Notes: generated by a model from the letters alone, not told the origin. A DNA stretch of 33,287 nt from Chara braunii (GCA_003427395.1 BFEA01000165.1:1505947-1539233), one strand, 5' to 3'. Shown: positions 20,661 through 29,622, numbered from the stretch's first letter. Translations and numbers: made by a program.

Positions 20661-21370
20661 CTTTTCGCAAGAAATCTAACCAAGGAAAATAATATCATAA
20701 GCTTTATATTTCTCATGTAACAATTGTTGTTTTCCAATAACTATCTACAAGACGTGTAAAATTTTTGGAGAGATCAAAGAGCTTTCATTGAAAATTATAT
20801 CAGATGGCTCAACAACGGCCTAACCTTCCCGAACCGTAAATGCAATTAATATTCTAAGTTGTTAGAAGCACAACGCTATTTATCGAAATCACATCTTCAA
20901 CGACTTCAACAACTACAACAATAAAAAACCGATTCAGAAGGATAAAAAATCTTGGAACCTTTGGCTCATGACATCCTGGATCTATAGAACCAATTACATA
21001 CTTAAATAAAATATAAATGGCAAGGGATATGAATTAAAAGGAACCACAAACGTCGTCACATGGAAGGGCTTATATATACATGTTTTTTTCACAATGGCTA
21101 GAGCTTACGAGGATTGTGATAGAAGCCTTCACTAACCCCATGCATAAGATATAAAAGTTTTTTCTTTTTTAAATAAGAATATAAACATTCCAAAGGATCA
21201 ACGTCGAAATAAAATAGACGAGTTCCTGTTGCTTTTGACTAAATTGCTGTGAATTAGAAAAATAATAATTGACGAAATAAAAAAATTCCTTTGTGCTTTG
21301 AATGAATGGTTGGAACGGAATAAAGTTGGAAGAGACTGCATGACCTGTATCGACTTGGACGTGTTGTCGT
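20661..21370 (+). pseudogene. LINE-B ORF2, linker and start of RT
   Basis: The frame from 20766 reads WRDQRAFIENYIRWLNNGLT, then HLQRLQQLQQ, then a D-I-L-D-L...QLHT block and KYKWQG, with stops where Gln fits. This resembles the W..F....I..Y helical linker that precedes the RT in LINE ORF2. After a shift near 21080, ARAYEDCDRSLH and IKVFSFLNKN follow, then IIDEIKKFLCALNEWLERNK and VGRDCMT. The last resembles the I..EEI..AL..........G-R-D-G-M-T block at the RT N-terminus. No catalytic RT motif is seen downstream. Confidence 0.4.
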
Positions 21371-21985
21371 TTGTTAGCAGTCAGTGACTTGTTGAAGTAG
21401 AGGGTCGGTGTCATACTTTCGATGTTGAAGACCTCCCGCTTGTGTCTCCATCACCCGTACACACGGTTGTTAATTGCTTGAGCGCATGTCTTTGACTGCT
21501 TAGGAGAGATAGTGACAGGGACCCTTCTCAAAGTAGCAGAGTGTGGGCATTCTGAAAAGCGTATCAGGAATACTCTTTGCCGAGAGGTGTGGTTGAAGAG
21601 TCAACACGTCCTTTAAGATGGGTGAAGTTGAAGAGAGTGTTCGAGCATAATCGAGAGAAGGTGAAAGTATAGAAAGGATATCAAGAAACTCAGACTTATC
21701 GTGATGGTGGAACGTTCTTATATTTGTGGGAAAGTTGGCAGCGGTGTGGTTAGGGATTGAGATTACAGTATAAGGAGATCGATTTTGAGCAAAGGGTTGT
21801 GCAACCGGGGTATACTAAAACTGATCGATACGGTGAGAGGTTTATGATTAGATTGCCTAATCCATCCAATTGTCCCCTTCCTATTTTTTTATCATTATGG
21901 AGACCCCTACAATAAATTTGTGACAACATAGACATCGAACACATTCACGTTATGTTTACCGCAGAGAAGGCCATTCCTTGATGCG
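21371..21985 (+). pseudogene. Unidentified coding-like stretch, decayed
   Basis: Continues in the same frame as the preceding RT N-terminal remnant for about 200 codons, with only a handful of stops. It includes RRDSDRDPSQSSRVWAF, RPLRWVKLKRVFEHNREKVK and DFEQRVVQPGYTKTDRYGER. I do not recognise the protein. It is not RT palm sequence, so either LINE-B is rearranged here or another element abuts it. The minus-strand open frames at 21169-21414 and 21750-21944 lie opposite this region and are probably shadows. Confidence 0.35.
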
Positions 21986-22734
21986 CTCTCTTTGCTTATG
22001 TCATATCCCTCATTTAGCCACCTCTCACAAAAATCTAAGCTGAAATTCAAAAAATGATGAACAGGTTTTGTTGCTTATCAAACAGTGGGATGGTGGATCC
22101 ATCACCAACGAATTAAACCCCCATAACATCCTCAAGAAAATTGCCTTCCTCTAAACTAACACATTTCTTTGCTAAAAATCTTTCTTTCTGCAGGGGGTAA
22201 ACCAACAACTAACAATGAATGAATAACTCAACAAACTCAAATTATGTTAAATTTATGAAAGTATAAAAATACTTAATTATTGGGCCGTGCACTGATTGTT
22301 AATAATGTAATATTGGCATCCATTTGGCATACATCAGTCATATAGATAGAAAAAGGCAACCCTTAAACCACCAGTACATCCAGTAACGATCGCGGGCCCT
22401 TTTCAAAGAATTGAAGGAGCAATCAATATCGGGCCAAGTTTCATTCTACATCACCCTTTGGAAAACAACCTATTTTTAATAATAGAGGAAAGGTAATGAA
22501 TACCTTGTCAGAAAGATCTTCCCAAACAGATAGGGAGAGGCATGTCAACAACCTATTTTAGTATTTTTAATAATAGATGGATCAGGGTCTCTTATAGGTG
22601 TGTCCTCGACCGTATGGACTCGCCGTAGAAAAAAATGGGTTAAGAGTCAAGAGGTAAATCCTGATAATGAAATAAAATAGTGCAATCCCAACACAAATGA
22701 TTTACTCTTTGCTTCAAAGTTGCAGGGACACCTC
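21986..22734. other. Unassigned spacer
   Basis: No gene recognised. TTAAACCACCAGTAC at 22363-22377 is the reverse complement of the dispersed word at 2863 and 17122. Sequence after it does not obviously match the other copies. Confidence 0.35.
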
Positions 22735-22864
22735 CGTTATTATCATCACTCAGTAGAAACCCTACAAAAAATGTAATGAAATCAATCCCATTGGAATGTT
22801 CGTTATTGTCATCACTCAGTAGAAACCCTACAAAAAATGTAATGAAATCAATCCCATTGGAATG
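22735..22864. repeat. 66-bp tandem duplication
   Basis: Unit 1 is 22735-22800 and unit 2 is 22801-22864, with essentially one mismatch (TATCATC against TGTCATC), so the duplication is recent. Because 66 is a multiple of three, open frames on both strands (22640-22996 minus, 22776-22985 plus) survive and show a repeated peptide. That is no evidence for a gene. Confidence 0.9.
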
Positions 22865-23241
22865 GGTGAGAATTCTGAGTAAAGGGCCTAAATTGGTGAT
22901 CAATGCCTGGGTGACTATTAATGACGAATTGCATGCAATTGGAAACATTATTGACAAAATTCCCAAACAAACAAGAGATGCGTGAAAGTTAATCAAATTT
23001 TCAAAATTAGAGTTTTAAAAAGGAAAGATACATGGCTAACCATAAGACCTCACCTTCCTATTTCACATCTGGCCCTATAGCCAATTAACTGGATCTGGAG
23101 CTCACCAGGAGGAAGGAGTAGAAACTACACTAGGGTTCTCCATAGTTTAACAGTGAAATCATCTTCTTGCATGCTTAGGCCAAAAATTAAGCTAAAGCAC
23201 AAAGTCACATCTAAATAGACAAAGAAACTTGATGTGAGCAA

Positions 23242-23364
23242 GGAAAATCTTCCACCAATTAAATGGTTCAAAGGAAGATCTTCCATCAATTAAATGGTTC
23301 AAAAGGAAGATCTTCCACCAATTAAATGGTTAAAGGACGATCTTCCACCAATTAAATGGTTCAA
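23242..23364. repeat. Four-copy ~31-bp tandem array
   Basis: Four units start at 23242, 23273, 23305 and 23335, each close to GGAAGATCTTCCACCAATTA followed by AATGGTTCAA. Each unit has a GGAAGATCTTCC palindrome. The copies differ at only a few positions. Confidence 0.9.
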
Positions 23365-23436
23365 TCTACTTCAATTCAAACCGGCGAAGGTGGTCTCATT
23401 ACCATGGCAAATTGAATATCATTGCTTTCCTACAAA

Positions 23437-23941
23437 TGATGGGTTGATATATAAGTTCTCGCTATAGCAAAAAGGTATTGCACTCCCGAGGTACAAATTC
23501 CGTAAGACTGCCTTCCCAGTGAGGACGATCCCTGGAACCATCCCTGGAACCATTGAGCAAGTGTTTCTACAATGCCCCAATGTCATTTGGCACTGGAGGT
23601 GGTGGGACCATATTTCGAACCAGTTGGGAACACAGATTCCTTGGGCATGAAGTTGGAAGGCCATTTCGCTAGAACCCTGGGCTTCCGATCCCTATAATGA
23701 TTTCACTGAGAATCTCTTTAGCGCAGGGAGGAGAGCTATCCTTTGGGCAATCTGGTTGCGACGCCATACCTATGAGTGGAAACTAGACATTAGCAAATCC
23801 ATCCATTCCACTGCAAGCCTATTCAGAATTCCCAGATCCTTTGCCCCCCTTCCCTTGATGGCAATTGTCCAGAATTCCCATCCATTCCGTTGCGACGCTG
23901 TACCTATGAGCTTGGTTTGGGTACGAGTGAATGTCGTGTAG
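23437..23941 (+). pseudogene. LINE-B ORF2, C-terminal zinc-binding region
   Basis: One frame from about 23437 to 23941 reads DGLIYKFSL(stop)QKGIALPRYK, then IEQVFLQCPNVIWHWRWWDH, then RAILWAIWLRRHTYEW. This matches the zf-RVT region at the end of plant LINE ORF2 (a Cys/His cluster with E..H.F..C..A..IW, then R..A-I-L-W-x-I-W). Here only the later Cys remains, and the upstream CxxC is missing. A 12-bp direct duplication (CCCTGGAACCAT twice, about 23528-23552) adds four codons. Only two stops interrupt the frame. The RT catalytic core that should precede it is absent. Confidence 0.55.
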
Positions 23942-23991
23942 ATTGGTAAGGTTATCGTTCTGAATTGTTCTCTACTTTACAAATTAGAGCT

Positions 23992-24262
23992 AGGAAGAGT
24001 AATCTTGATCTGGTCCCCAAGATCAGGCGAAGAGGCTATGAATTGTCCCAAGGTGAGACAGGATGGCATTTTTCTCTTGTATTCACTATCAGACTTCTGT
24101 TGCACATGTGGGACGCTGAACCCGGTTTCCAGCAGGTGCGGCTCCGCACCAATAGATAGAGTGACCATAGCGGGCTTAGTTGGGGGAGATGCTCACATCA
24201 CTCTCCCTATTAGGCCCCACAGAGTCTGATTTATATATATAAAAAAAAAAAGGAAGGGTCAT
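23992..24262 (+). mobile_element. Possible poly(A) retroposon
   Basis: A run of A (24240-24251) ends a segment of about 247 bp. AGGAAGAGTAAT (23992-24003) and AGGAAGGGTCAT (24251-24262) could be a diverged target-site duplication, with two mismatches in 12. The segment contains a perfect GGTGCGG/CCGCACC hairpin (near 24135-24150) and a CTTGATC/GATCAGG pair at its start. Several frames on both strands are open through it, which often happens in short structured repeats. There is no tRNA-like A/B box, so its origin is unknown. Confidence 0.4.
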
Positions 24263-24291
24263 GTAGCTTGTTATTTAGTGCTGGAACAAGG

Positions 24292-24644
24292 GACGAGGTT
24301 AGGGGGAGAATCACTCTGCAGAGAGACTCATCATAGAGGACACTGTGAACTTAAGAGGGAGTAGGACGTGCAGAATTGAGATCTGGTCTACTCTGAATTG
24401 CGCGGAGGTGGGTGGGGTTGCGGGGTCTGCACCTGTATCGAGTGGAGAATAATGGATGGGAGGGGGATGTGTGGACACCTGGTGCGCGGGTGCACAGTGT
24501 ATTGCATCAGGGATATGCATATAGTAGAGTGGTAGGATCAGGCAGTTGGTTACCTGGTGCTCTGTAGGCACCAGGGCCTGGATTAGGGAGGAGGTTAGGG
24601 GGATCATCAATCACCCTGCAGATAACTCATCATGAAGGACACCG
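24292..24644 (+). repeat. ~55-bp direct repeat, copies 296 bp apart
   Basis: GAGGTTAGGGGG, then a CACYCTGCAGA-like block, then CTCATCAT and GAGGACAC/AAGGACAC, occur at 24292-24345 and 24588-24644. The interior (24346-24587) is G-rich and non-coding. It could be a partial tandem duplication or the flanks of an insertion. Confidence 0.55.
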
Positions 24645-24979
24645 CAACCCATAGCTCTCAAGAGTCCCTCTCTACCACCTCTCAACATTTCCTGGTGGAA
24701 CAGAAAGGTCACATATCTCAACACATGGGATCAATGGCGCAACAAGATGGATATCAGCAAGGGACGCCCTGCAGGATGCAGCCAAGCAGCAGGAAGAGGA
24801 AGAAAGTCGTTCCTGGAGACGATGAATATGAATCGTGACTGGGATGATTGACCGAATCGATACTTGTCCTAGGTCCCACTGACTTATCAGACCATGTTTC
24901 GTCCTTTATGGTTTTCAATTTTTTAATATTCGATTTTCAGTTTTCTCTGTTCTGGCCCGATGTGACAGGTCGCGTGGCC

Positions 24980-25093
24980 TGAGATTCTGCGGCACGAAAC
25001 CGCAGGGCCTCAACGTTTTGCAGCAGGAGAACCTGCAATACCCTGAGCTGGAGTACTTAGCAGGACCTGCCTAGGCGGGAAACGCCGAAGTAC
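24980..25093 (+). ncRNA. Candidate structured RNA/DNA segment (stem-loop series)
   Basis: Four hairpins follow each other. (1) CTGCGG/CCGCAG at 24987-25005, with an outer TGAG/CTCA helix (24980-24983/25009-25012) and a 3x3 internal loop. (2) TTGCAG/CTGCAA at 25018-25038, with an alternative GCAGG/CCTGC around an AGAA loop. (3) and (4) GCAG/CTGC and GGCG/CGCC at 25060-25070 and 25074-25086, both enclosed by GTACTT/AAGTAC (25053-25058/25088-25093), so that they form a three-way junction. I recognise no known RNA family and no hammerhead core. Conservation is untested, so the structure may be coincidental. Confidence 0.35.
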
Positions 25094-25373
25094 GAGCCAC
25101 CCGGGATCTAGAAGTGAGTAAAGATAGTATTTCTTGAAGTAGGGCGGCAGCTATCGAAACAGGCTGAGTAGTAGAGGGGAAGGTCTGTAGCATGATTGCT
25201 CTGCACGCTCCTTTACGACGTGGTTATGCTACGAGATGTAAACCTCAACTGCATTGTGATTATTTCTATCTCAGGGATTAATAAACTATCCAGATACTAT
25301 CCAGATAATCAACGGTCAAGGACTGAAAGCACCTATCAGATGTCTAGCTTCCTACCGGACCCCCCCAAAAATG

Positions 25374-25680
25374 CATCGGCGCCTAAAAAATTTTGGGTCG
25401 TTGGGAATCTGGCACCGGCGCAAAACAATTTTTTTGAGGCTTTTTCAGCCTCGGCACGAGAGGGGCCTGGGTGCCTTCTCGGCAGGGTCACCCGGCTGGG
25501 CGTCCTGGGCACCATTCAGGGCACGGTGGGTTCCCCAGGCGCCTTGAATATGACACCAGCACAAAACAAAATTTTTGAGGCCTTTTCAGGGGCCTGGGTG
25601 CCTGCTCGAGGGGGTTTTGCCCGGCCGGGCGTCCTGGGCGCCATTCCGGGCACGGTGGGTGCCCCTGGCGCCTGGATTGG
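25374..25680. repeat. GC-rich 141-bp tandem repeat
   Basis: Unit 1 starts at 25413 and unit 2 at 25554, 141 bp apart; a degenerate partial unit starts near 25374. Shared blocks are GCRCAAAACAA, TTTTTGAGG, GGGGCCTGGGTGCCT, CGGGCGTCCTGGGC and GGGCACGGTGGGT. Since 141 is a multiple of three, frames on both strands stay open (25196-25696 plus, part of 25488-26003 minus) and show a repeated peptide (APAQN-FFEAFS). I see no family match and treat it as a repeat rather than a gene. Confidence 0.75.
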
Positions 25681-26289
25681 AAAGCAAGTGTCGTAGTTAG
25701 TAATTTGTCTTTACGGCATGACTTCTTCCGGTTGCATCCTCGTGACGTAACTTGCTGCATATCGTTCGCATAGATGCTCATCTGCCATCTCTGTGAATTG
25801 TGATATGTGTGTATGTATAAATAGATACAAGTAGTTCTGCATGCTTCGACCTCAGACACCTCACAGATGAACGCCAACCACCACGACTCACAACAATTCT
25901 CACACAAAGACTTCTTTATCACGGCTGACGCCATCAGCACAAAACGAAACAGAGAAATGGATATGAAAAAAAGAACAAGGATAACAACAGACTGGTTCGT
26001 CACACTACCTCCGGCTCACCAGGACGCTGAGGCCTCGACAGTCTGCAGAATGTCATCTTGGTGCTCTCAGTCAAATCTGCCTTAAACGGTCACTACTTTC
26101 GAGCCTCTCTTTGCCAAGGCAGACTCCCCCTGGGCGCCAAAAAACAAAAGGAAGCGGCCAGACCGGCCTTTTTTTTTTTTTTTTTGCTTTCCATTCTGGC
26201 TGGCGCCGCCAGACATTTTCGTCCAGTATCCGCAGAGTCTTTGAAACGTTGCATTTTCGGTTCTCAACCTGGAGTGGGAAAGGTAGTGG
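25681..26289. other. Unassigned region
   Basis: No gene recognised. A run of about 18 T lies near 26168-26185. The open frames here extend in from the neighbouring repeats and are not supported. Confidence 0.35.
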
Positions 26290-26870
26290 GAGTTAAAACC
26301 CAGCTGGATGCAAGCAGGCCACAATGCAAGCAGCAAGTCAGGACAGCCGCAGCAAAATAAGCAGGTAGACGATTGAGCGATAACGGAGGTGGACGGGCGG
26401 CAGGCAACAAGGCAGACATCAACGCAAACATGGAGAGGGGCGGGCAAGCAGCACAGCAAAAAGGCAGGCCCGAGGACAGACAGGTGGGCGGATGGGCACC
26501 CACAGGCAGCAATTCCCCGCAGGTCAGGCAACAGACAAGGCAAGCAGCACTCAGGAACAAGGCACACAGCGGCCAGGTGGGTCACAAAAAGAACCGAGGC
26601 ACATCGACAAGGTGGATGGCAGACAGCAACAAGGCACAGCGGCAGGACCAACATGTGGGCGGACGGAAAACAGCAACAGGGCACGATGGCAAACCAAGTC
26701 CGCGTGCAGACAGGCAGATAGGTAGCACGACGTCAGGGGAGGCAACATGCAAGGCAAGCAAGCAAGCAGACTTTGTGCAAGCAGACCAACAGGCCACAAA
26801 GCCCGCACTCACCAGCTCGCTCTTAGAACAAGCAATACAATACACTACCGCTTCGTGACACCATAAGGAA
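26290..26870. repeat. Cryptic CAG/GCA-rich low-complexity region
   Basis: The sequence is dominated by variations on CAGGCA, GCAAGCAG and ACAGGC. It is open over more than 200 bp in at least three plus-strand frames (for example 26373-26858) and at least two minus-strand frames (for example 26551-26808). Such many-frame openness comes from composition: the repeated words contain no stops in most frames. The predicted proteins are biased (Gln/Arg/Ala/Gly or Leu/Cys/Ala) and have no domain. I do not call a gene. Confidence 0.6.
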
Positions 26871-27090
26871 ACCCTGCACAATCAACATTGATACCTAACC
26901 CCACAGATAGACTAGGGTTCATATTGCCTGTCATCACAAAGGCAAGTCGCTTGCTCCGACTCCGATAAACGACTGTAAAGCACAAAGGAACAGATGGACA
27001 AAGGACAGAAAAACATGTGCCGGGGAGAATTAATAAGAGGAGCAGCGGGAAGAGGTCTCATAAGAGAGAGGACCATTGGGAAAAGGAAAA

Positions 27091-27158
27091 AAGAAGAAGA
27101 ACAAGAAGAAGAAGAAGAAGAAGAAGAAGAAGAAGAAGAAGAAGAAGAAGAAGAAGAA
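27091..27158. repeat. (GAA)n microsatellite
   Basis: AAG/GAA trinucleotides with one early interruption (AAC), then continuous to about 27157. It yields poly-Glu, poly-Lys or poly-Arg in plus frames and poly-Ser or poly-Leu in minus frames, so the open frames across it are artefacts. A purine-rich region surrounds it. Confidence 0.95.
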
Positions 27159-27529
27159 AAAGACACAAAAGCGTCCATCGCAAACACAGCAGCCACACCA
27201 ATAGGGTTACAGGCTCTTCGAACAACGACTGACTACTGACTCCACGCATCTCTAAGGTCCGGATTGCGCGCTTCACACTCAGGAGAGAACAAGGAAAGAA
27301 ATGATCCCAACCCACGGCGGAAAACATAAACAACACATTAAAAAAAGAACACAAAGGAAAGGACTTACAGAAAGAACGGTTGCGTGCACGTGCACTAGCG
27401 AGGAAAAAAAAAACGAAAAGTGAAAGAAGAAACCAACGACGACAGAAACCCCATTCCATCCTACATACATGCGTATACATAAGAACAATGAAGGATAGAA
27501 GGAGCCAGGTCCATAAGGCCCTGTTTCTT

Positions 27530-27557
27530 AAAAAAAAAAAAAAAAAAAAAAAANAAA
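27530..27557 (+). other. Poly(A) run with an ambiguous base
   Basis: A run of 24 A is followed by the only N in the window (27554) and three more A. Homopolymer length is probably unresolved here, so nearby coordinates and frames are uncertain by a few bases. Confidence 0.9.
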
Positions 27558-28092
27558 TATGGAAAATAAAAAAAAAAGAAAATAATAATAATAATTAAAA
27601 ATTGAAAAAAATACGTTCAGTTTTTCAGTGGATTCATCATAATGATACCACCGACGCGCGCGGAACGGTATGAGGGAGAACTGCGGTGCCCCTGAGACTA
27701 CCTAGAGTAGGCCATGCGATCAGCCTCTCCATTCTCTTGGCCGTTCAGCCGTACCATCATCCGTGCACTCTCGAGGGAGTAGTAAATTTTTCAGCTTCTC
27801 TCTGGACGTAACTGCGGTCAGGTGCATCCAGTGTGACTATGCGCTGAGTCTCTTTTCAAGACCAGTAATGCCGCAGGCCGGTCATTCAATGACGCTCACA
27901 CGTCTCCTCTTCAAAGTTTCACGACCGTGCGGCCACGCGGCGGCGAGGCTTGCCATAACAGGCGTGTACATCCCACGCTCTGAGGCCCCCGGGAACCACG
28001 CGCGGAACTACGCAGCAATCAACTCCCTTTCATAGCCCTTCAGGCCCTTTAACGGACCACCAAACGAAAAACCCACGGCGCTTTGCGCGGTT

Positions 28093-28159
28093 ACCCAGAG
28101 CAGCTATCTAGCTTCACAAGGCGTACACATCCCTAACTTGTGGGTCCGTTGCTCTGGGT
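28093..28159. repeat. 10-bp perfect inverted repeat ACCCAGAGCA
   Basis: ACCCAGAGCA (28093-28102) pairs with TGCTCTGGGT (28150-28159) across 47 bp. A smaller CTGG-GTGAAA-CCAG hairpin overlaps the right side. This could be the ends of a tiny element or a chance hairpin. Confidence 0.45.
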
Positions 28160-28322
28160 GAAACCAGAACAATGTTGTCGCTTGGCAGCATGACACATAA
28201 AAAGCACGTCTCTTTTCTCTTCTTTTTTTTTTTTTTTTTTTAATTTTTCTCTTCTTTTCTAAACGGTAGTACCCCCTTCGCATCCAAGGTTACAAATGCC
28301 GGCTACCATGCAGCCGTCATAC

Positions 28323-28438
28323 AGGCACAAAGCACGTCTTTGGCGCGTACGGGGGGTACTCGGTGGGCTTCCACCTAGCACGCCCGGCGAAAGACGTGCT
28401 CTGTGCCTGTCTGACGTGCGTTGACGTGCTATGTGCCT
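28323..28438. repeat. Imperfect palindrome plus 16-bp direct repeat
   Basis: The left arm starts AGGCACAAAGCACGTCTTT (28323-28341), and the right arm is its inverted copy AAAGACGTGCTCTGTGCCT (28390-28408), with one mismatch in 19 and weaker pairing further in. GACGTGCTCTGTGCCT (28393-28408) is then repeated as GACGTGCTATGTGCCT at 28423-28438. The segment lies inside the 1.38-kb insertion. Confidence 0.65.
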
Positions 28439-28479
28439 ATCCACCTAGAAAAGCTAAAACGTCCTCGGAGAACACCAAA

Positions 28480-28600
28480 CGAAAGAAAAAGCCAATGGGA
28501 TGGAGACTCCCCGGGGGTACTAGTGCTGTCTGCTCATATAAGCACCCCTAGCATTAACTCGGGTTAAAAAAAAAAAAAAAAAGAACCGAAAGAAAAAGCC
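28480..28600 (+). mobile_element. Short SINE-like retroposon with 14-bp TSD
   Basis: CGAAAGAAAAAGCC at 28480-28493 recurs exactly at 28587-28600. Between them is a 93-bp insert: a body of about 72 bp starting near ATGGAGAC, then a run of 17 A, then GAAC. This is a clear retroposition footprint. A diverged relative lies at 30480-30590 (shared ATGGAGAC, a GGTRCTAG-like word, GCACCCYTAGCA, and a GGGTTAAAA/GGGTGTTAAAA junction with the tail). No A/B box is obvious, and the element is too short to encode protein. It is nested within the 27482-28887 insertion. Confidence 0.75.
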
Positions 28601-28707
28601 TTGCCGATAGCCGAAATATGCAACCTATCCACAGGCGCACTAAAGTGCACGGGTCAATGAACTGGCACCTAAAAACCGGATGAATACAGCGGCTTTCTCC
28701 GCGTAAC

Positions 28708-28810
28708 CGCAACCTACGGCCAATGCGGGCTATAAACCTGAGGCTGTTTCAAAAAAAAAAAAAAAAAAAAAAACGCAAACTACGGCCAATGGGGGCTATA
28801 AACATGGGGG

Positions 28811-28873
<63 letters not shown>
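28708..28873 (+). repeat. Dimeric sequence, each unit with its own poly(A)
   Basis: Unit 1 (28708-28773) begins CGCAACCTACGGCCAATG and ends in 23 A. Unit 2 (28774-28873) begins CGCAAACTACGGCCAATG and ends in 59 A. Both share GGGCTATAAAC. Tandem tailed units may come from repeated insertion at one site or from copying of a dimeric transcript. Confidence 0.6.
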
Positions 28874-28877
<4 letters not shown>

Positions 28878-28887
28878 AATGAAGGAT

Positions 28888-29622
28888 TTCAACAGGCTCC
28901 ACACCTCTGCGGTTGAGCATGCAGTGCCCACATATCCACCGACTTGATGTGGTGTTCACTCTAGGTGCATCTGCACCTAGGAGAGGCGTGTGGCCCCTTG
29001 ACCTTCATCATCACCATGAATTCCATAGAAAGAACAACTCCCTCGCAAATGAGCCACTCCTTTGTATATGGAGAAGTAAATCATCCTCACTCTCCCATCA
29101 GAGATGATTCCTTTGTGTATCTCTGGTGGTGGGCGTGGCTCCACTACAGCGGATGCTAAATGTATGTGGACCTGTTAAAGGTCCAACACATCGAAAATGT
29201 TCGATCAGTCCTACTGTATCTGCTCAAACCTGTCCAGCTCAGACATGTTCAGAATGTCGAGTGACGGAGCGAGGCCCTCTGTCTCTTCGATTGCACCACC
29301 CCACCTTCCCCATCATAAAGAATGTGCCCGCCTATTCTGGAGGGGCGTCCGGCCAGTTTCGGTTCACCGGGAAGCCAACGAAAGATGAGCAGACTACCGA
29401 CTAATATGCTCCGTCCCATTCAGGCTGGAGGGGGAGTCCGGACCTTTGCCTTCATTCACTCTTTTTCTAACAAAGTGGGAGATGAACCAGCATAGCCACA
29501 AAATATCTCACTTTTGAACAGCGGCTAAGTGGTTTCAATTTTCAAATGATGAAAGTGCGCACCCTGAGTCCCCGACAAATAAGTTACTATTTTTTTGTGT
29601 TATTTGCCTTCGGAATGTTGGC
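28888..29622. other. Unassigned region
   Basis: No gene recognised. Several overlapping open frames of 60-90 codons (28913-29404, plus strand) have no known domain. GGTGCATCTGCACC at about 28961 is a small palindrome. Confidence 0.35.

Larger units (their letters stand above)
27482..28887 (+). mobile_element. 1.38-kb poly(A) retro-insertion with 15-bp TSD
   Basis: AGAACAATGAAGGAT occurs at 27482-27496 and again at 28873-28887, where it directly follows a run of 59 A (28815-28873; the last A is shared with the duplication). A perfect 15-bp direct repeat, one copy abutting a poly(A) tail, is the signature of target-primed reverse transcription; the inserted sequence is 27497-28872. The insert is more GC-rich than most of the window and has no recognisable protein. 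It contains other A runs (27530-27553, 28566-28582, 28751-28773) and a nested short retroposon at 28494-28586. It may be a 5'-truncated LINE end, a retrocopy of a host transcript, or a compound of several insertions. Confidence 0.65.

Noticed and set aside
24980-25093. A hammerhead ribozyme, because of the GAAAC words near stems
   Set aside because: There is no CTGATGA core element on either strand near these stems, so the required catalytic core is missing.
25196-25696. A 166-codon open frame with repeated APAQN-FFEAFS peptides
   Set aside because: The repeat period is a multiple of three and both strands stay open; no protein family is recognisable.
26082-26684. A 200-codon minus-strand open frame rich in Cys and Leu
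   Set aside because: The same region is open in several other frames on both strands because of its repetitive CAG/GCA composition.
27091-27158. Acidic or basic low-complexity proteins across the GAA tract
   Set aside because: These are translations of a simple trinucleotide repeat in different frames.
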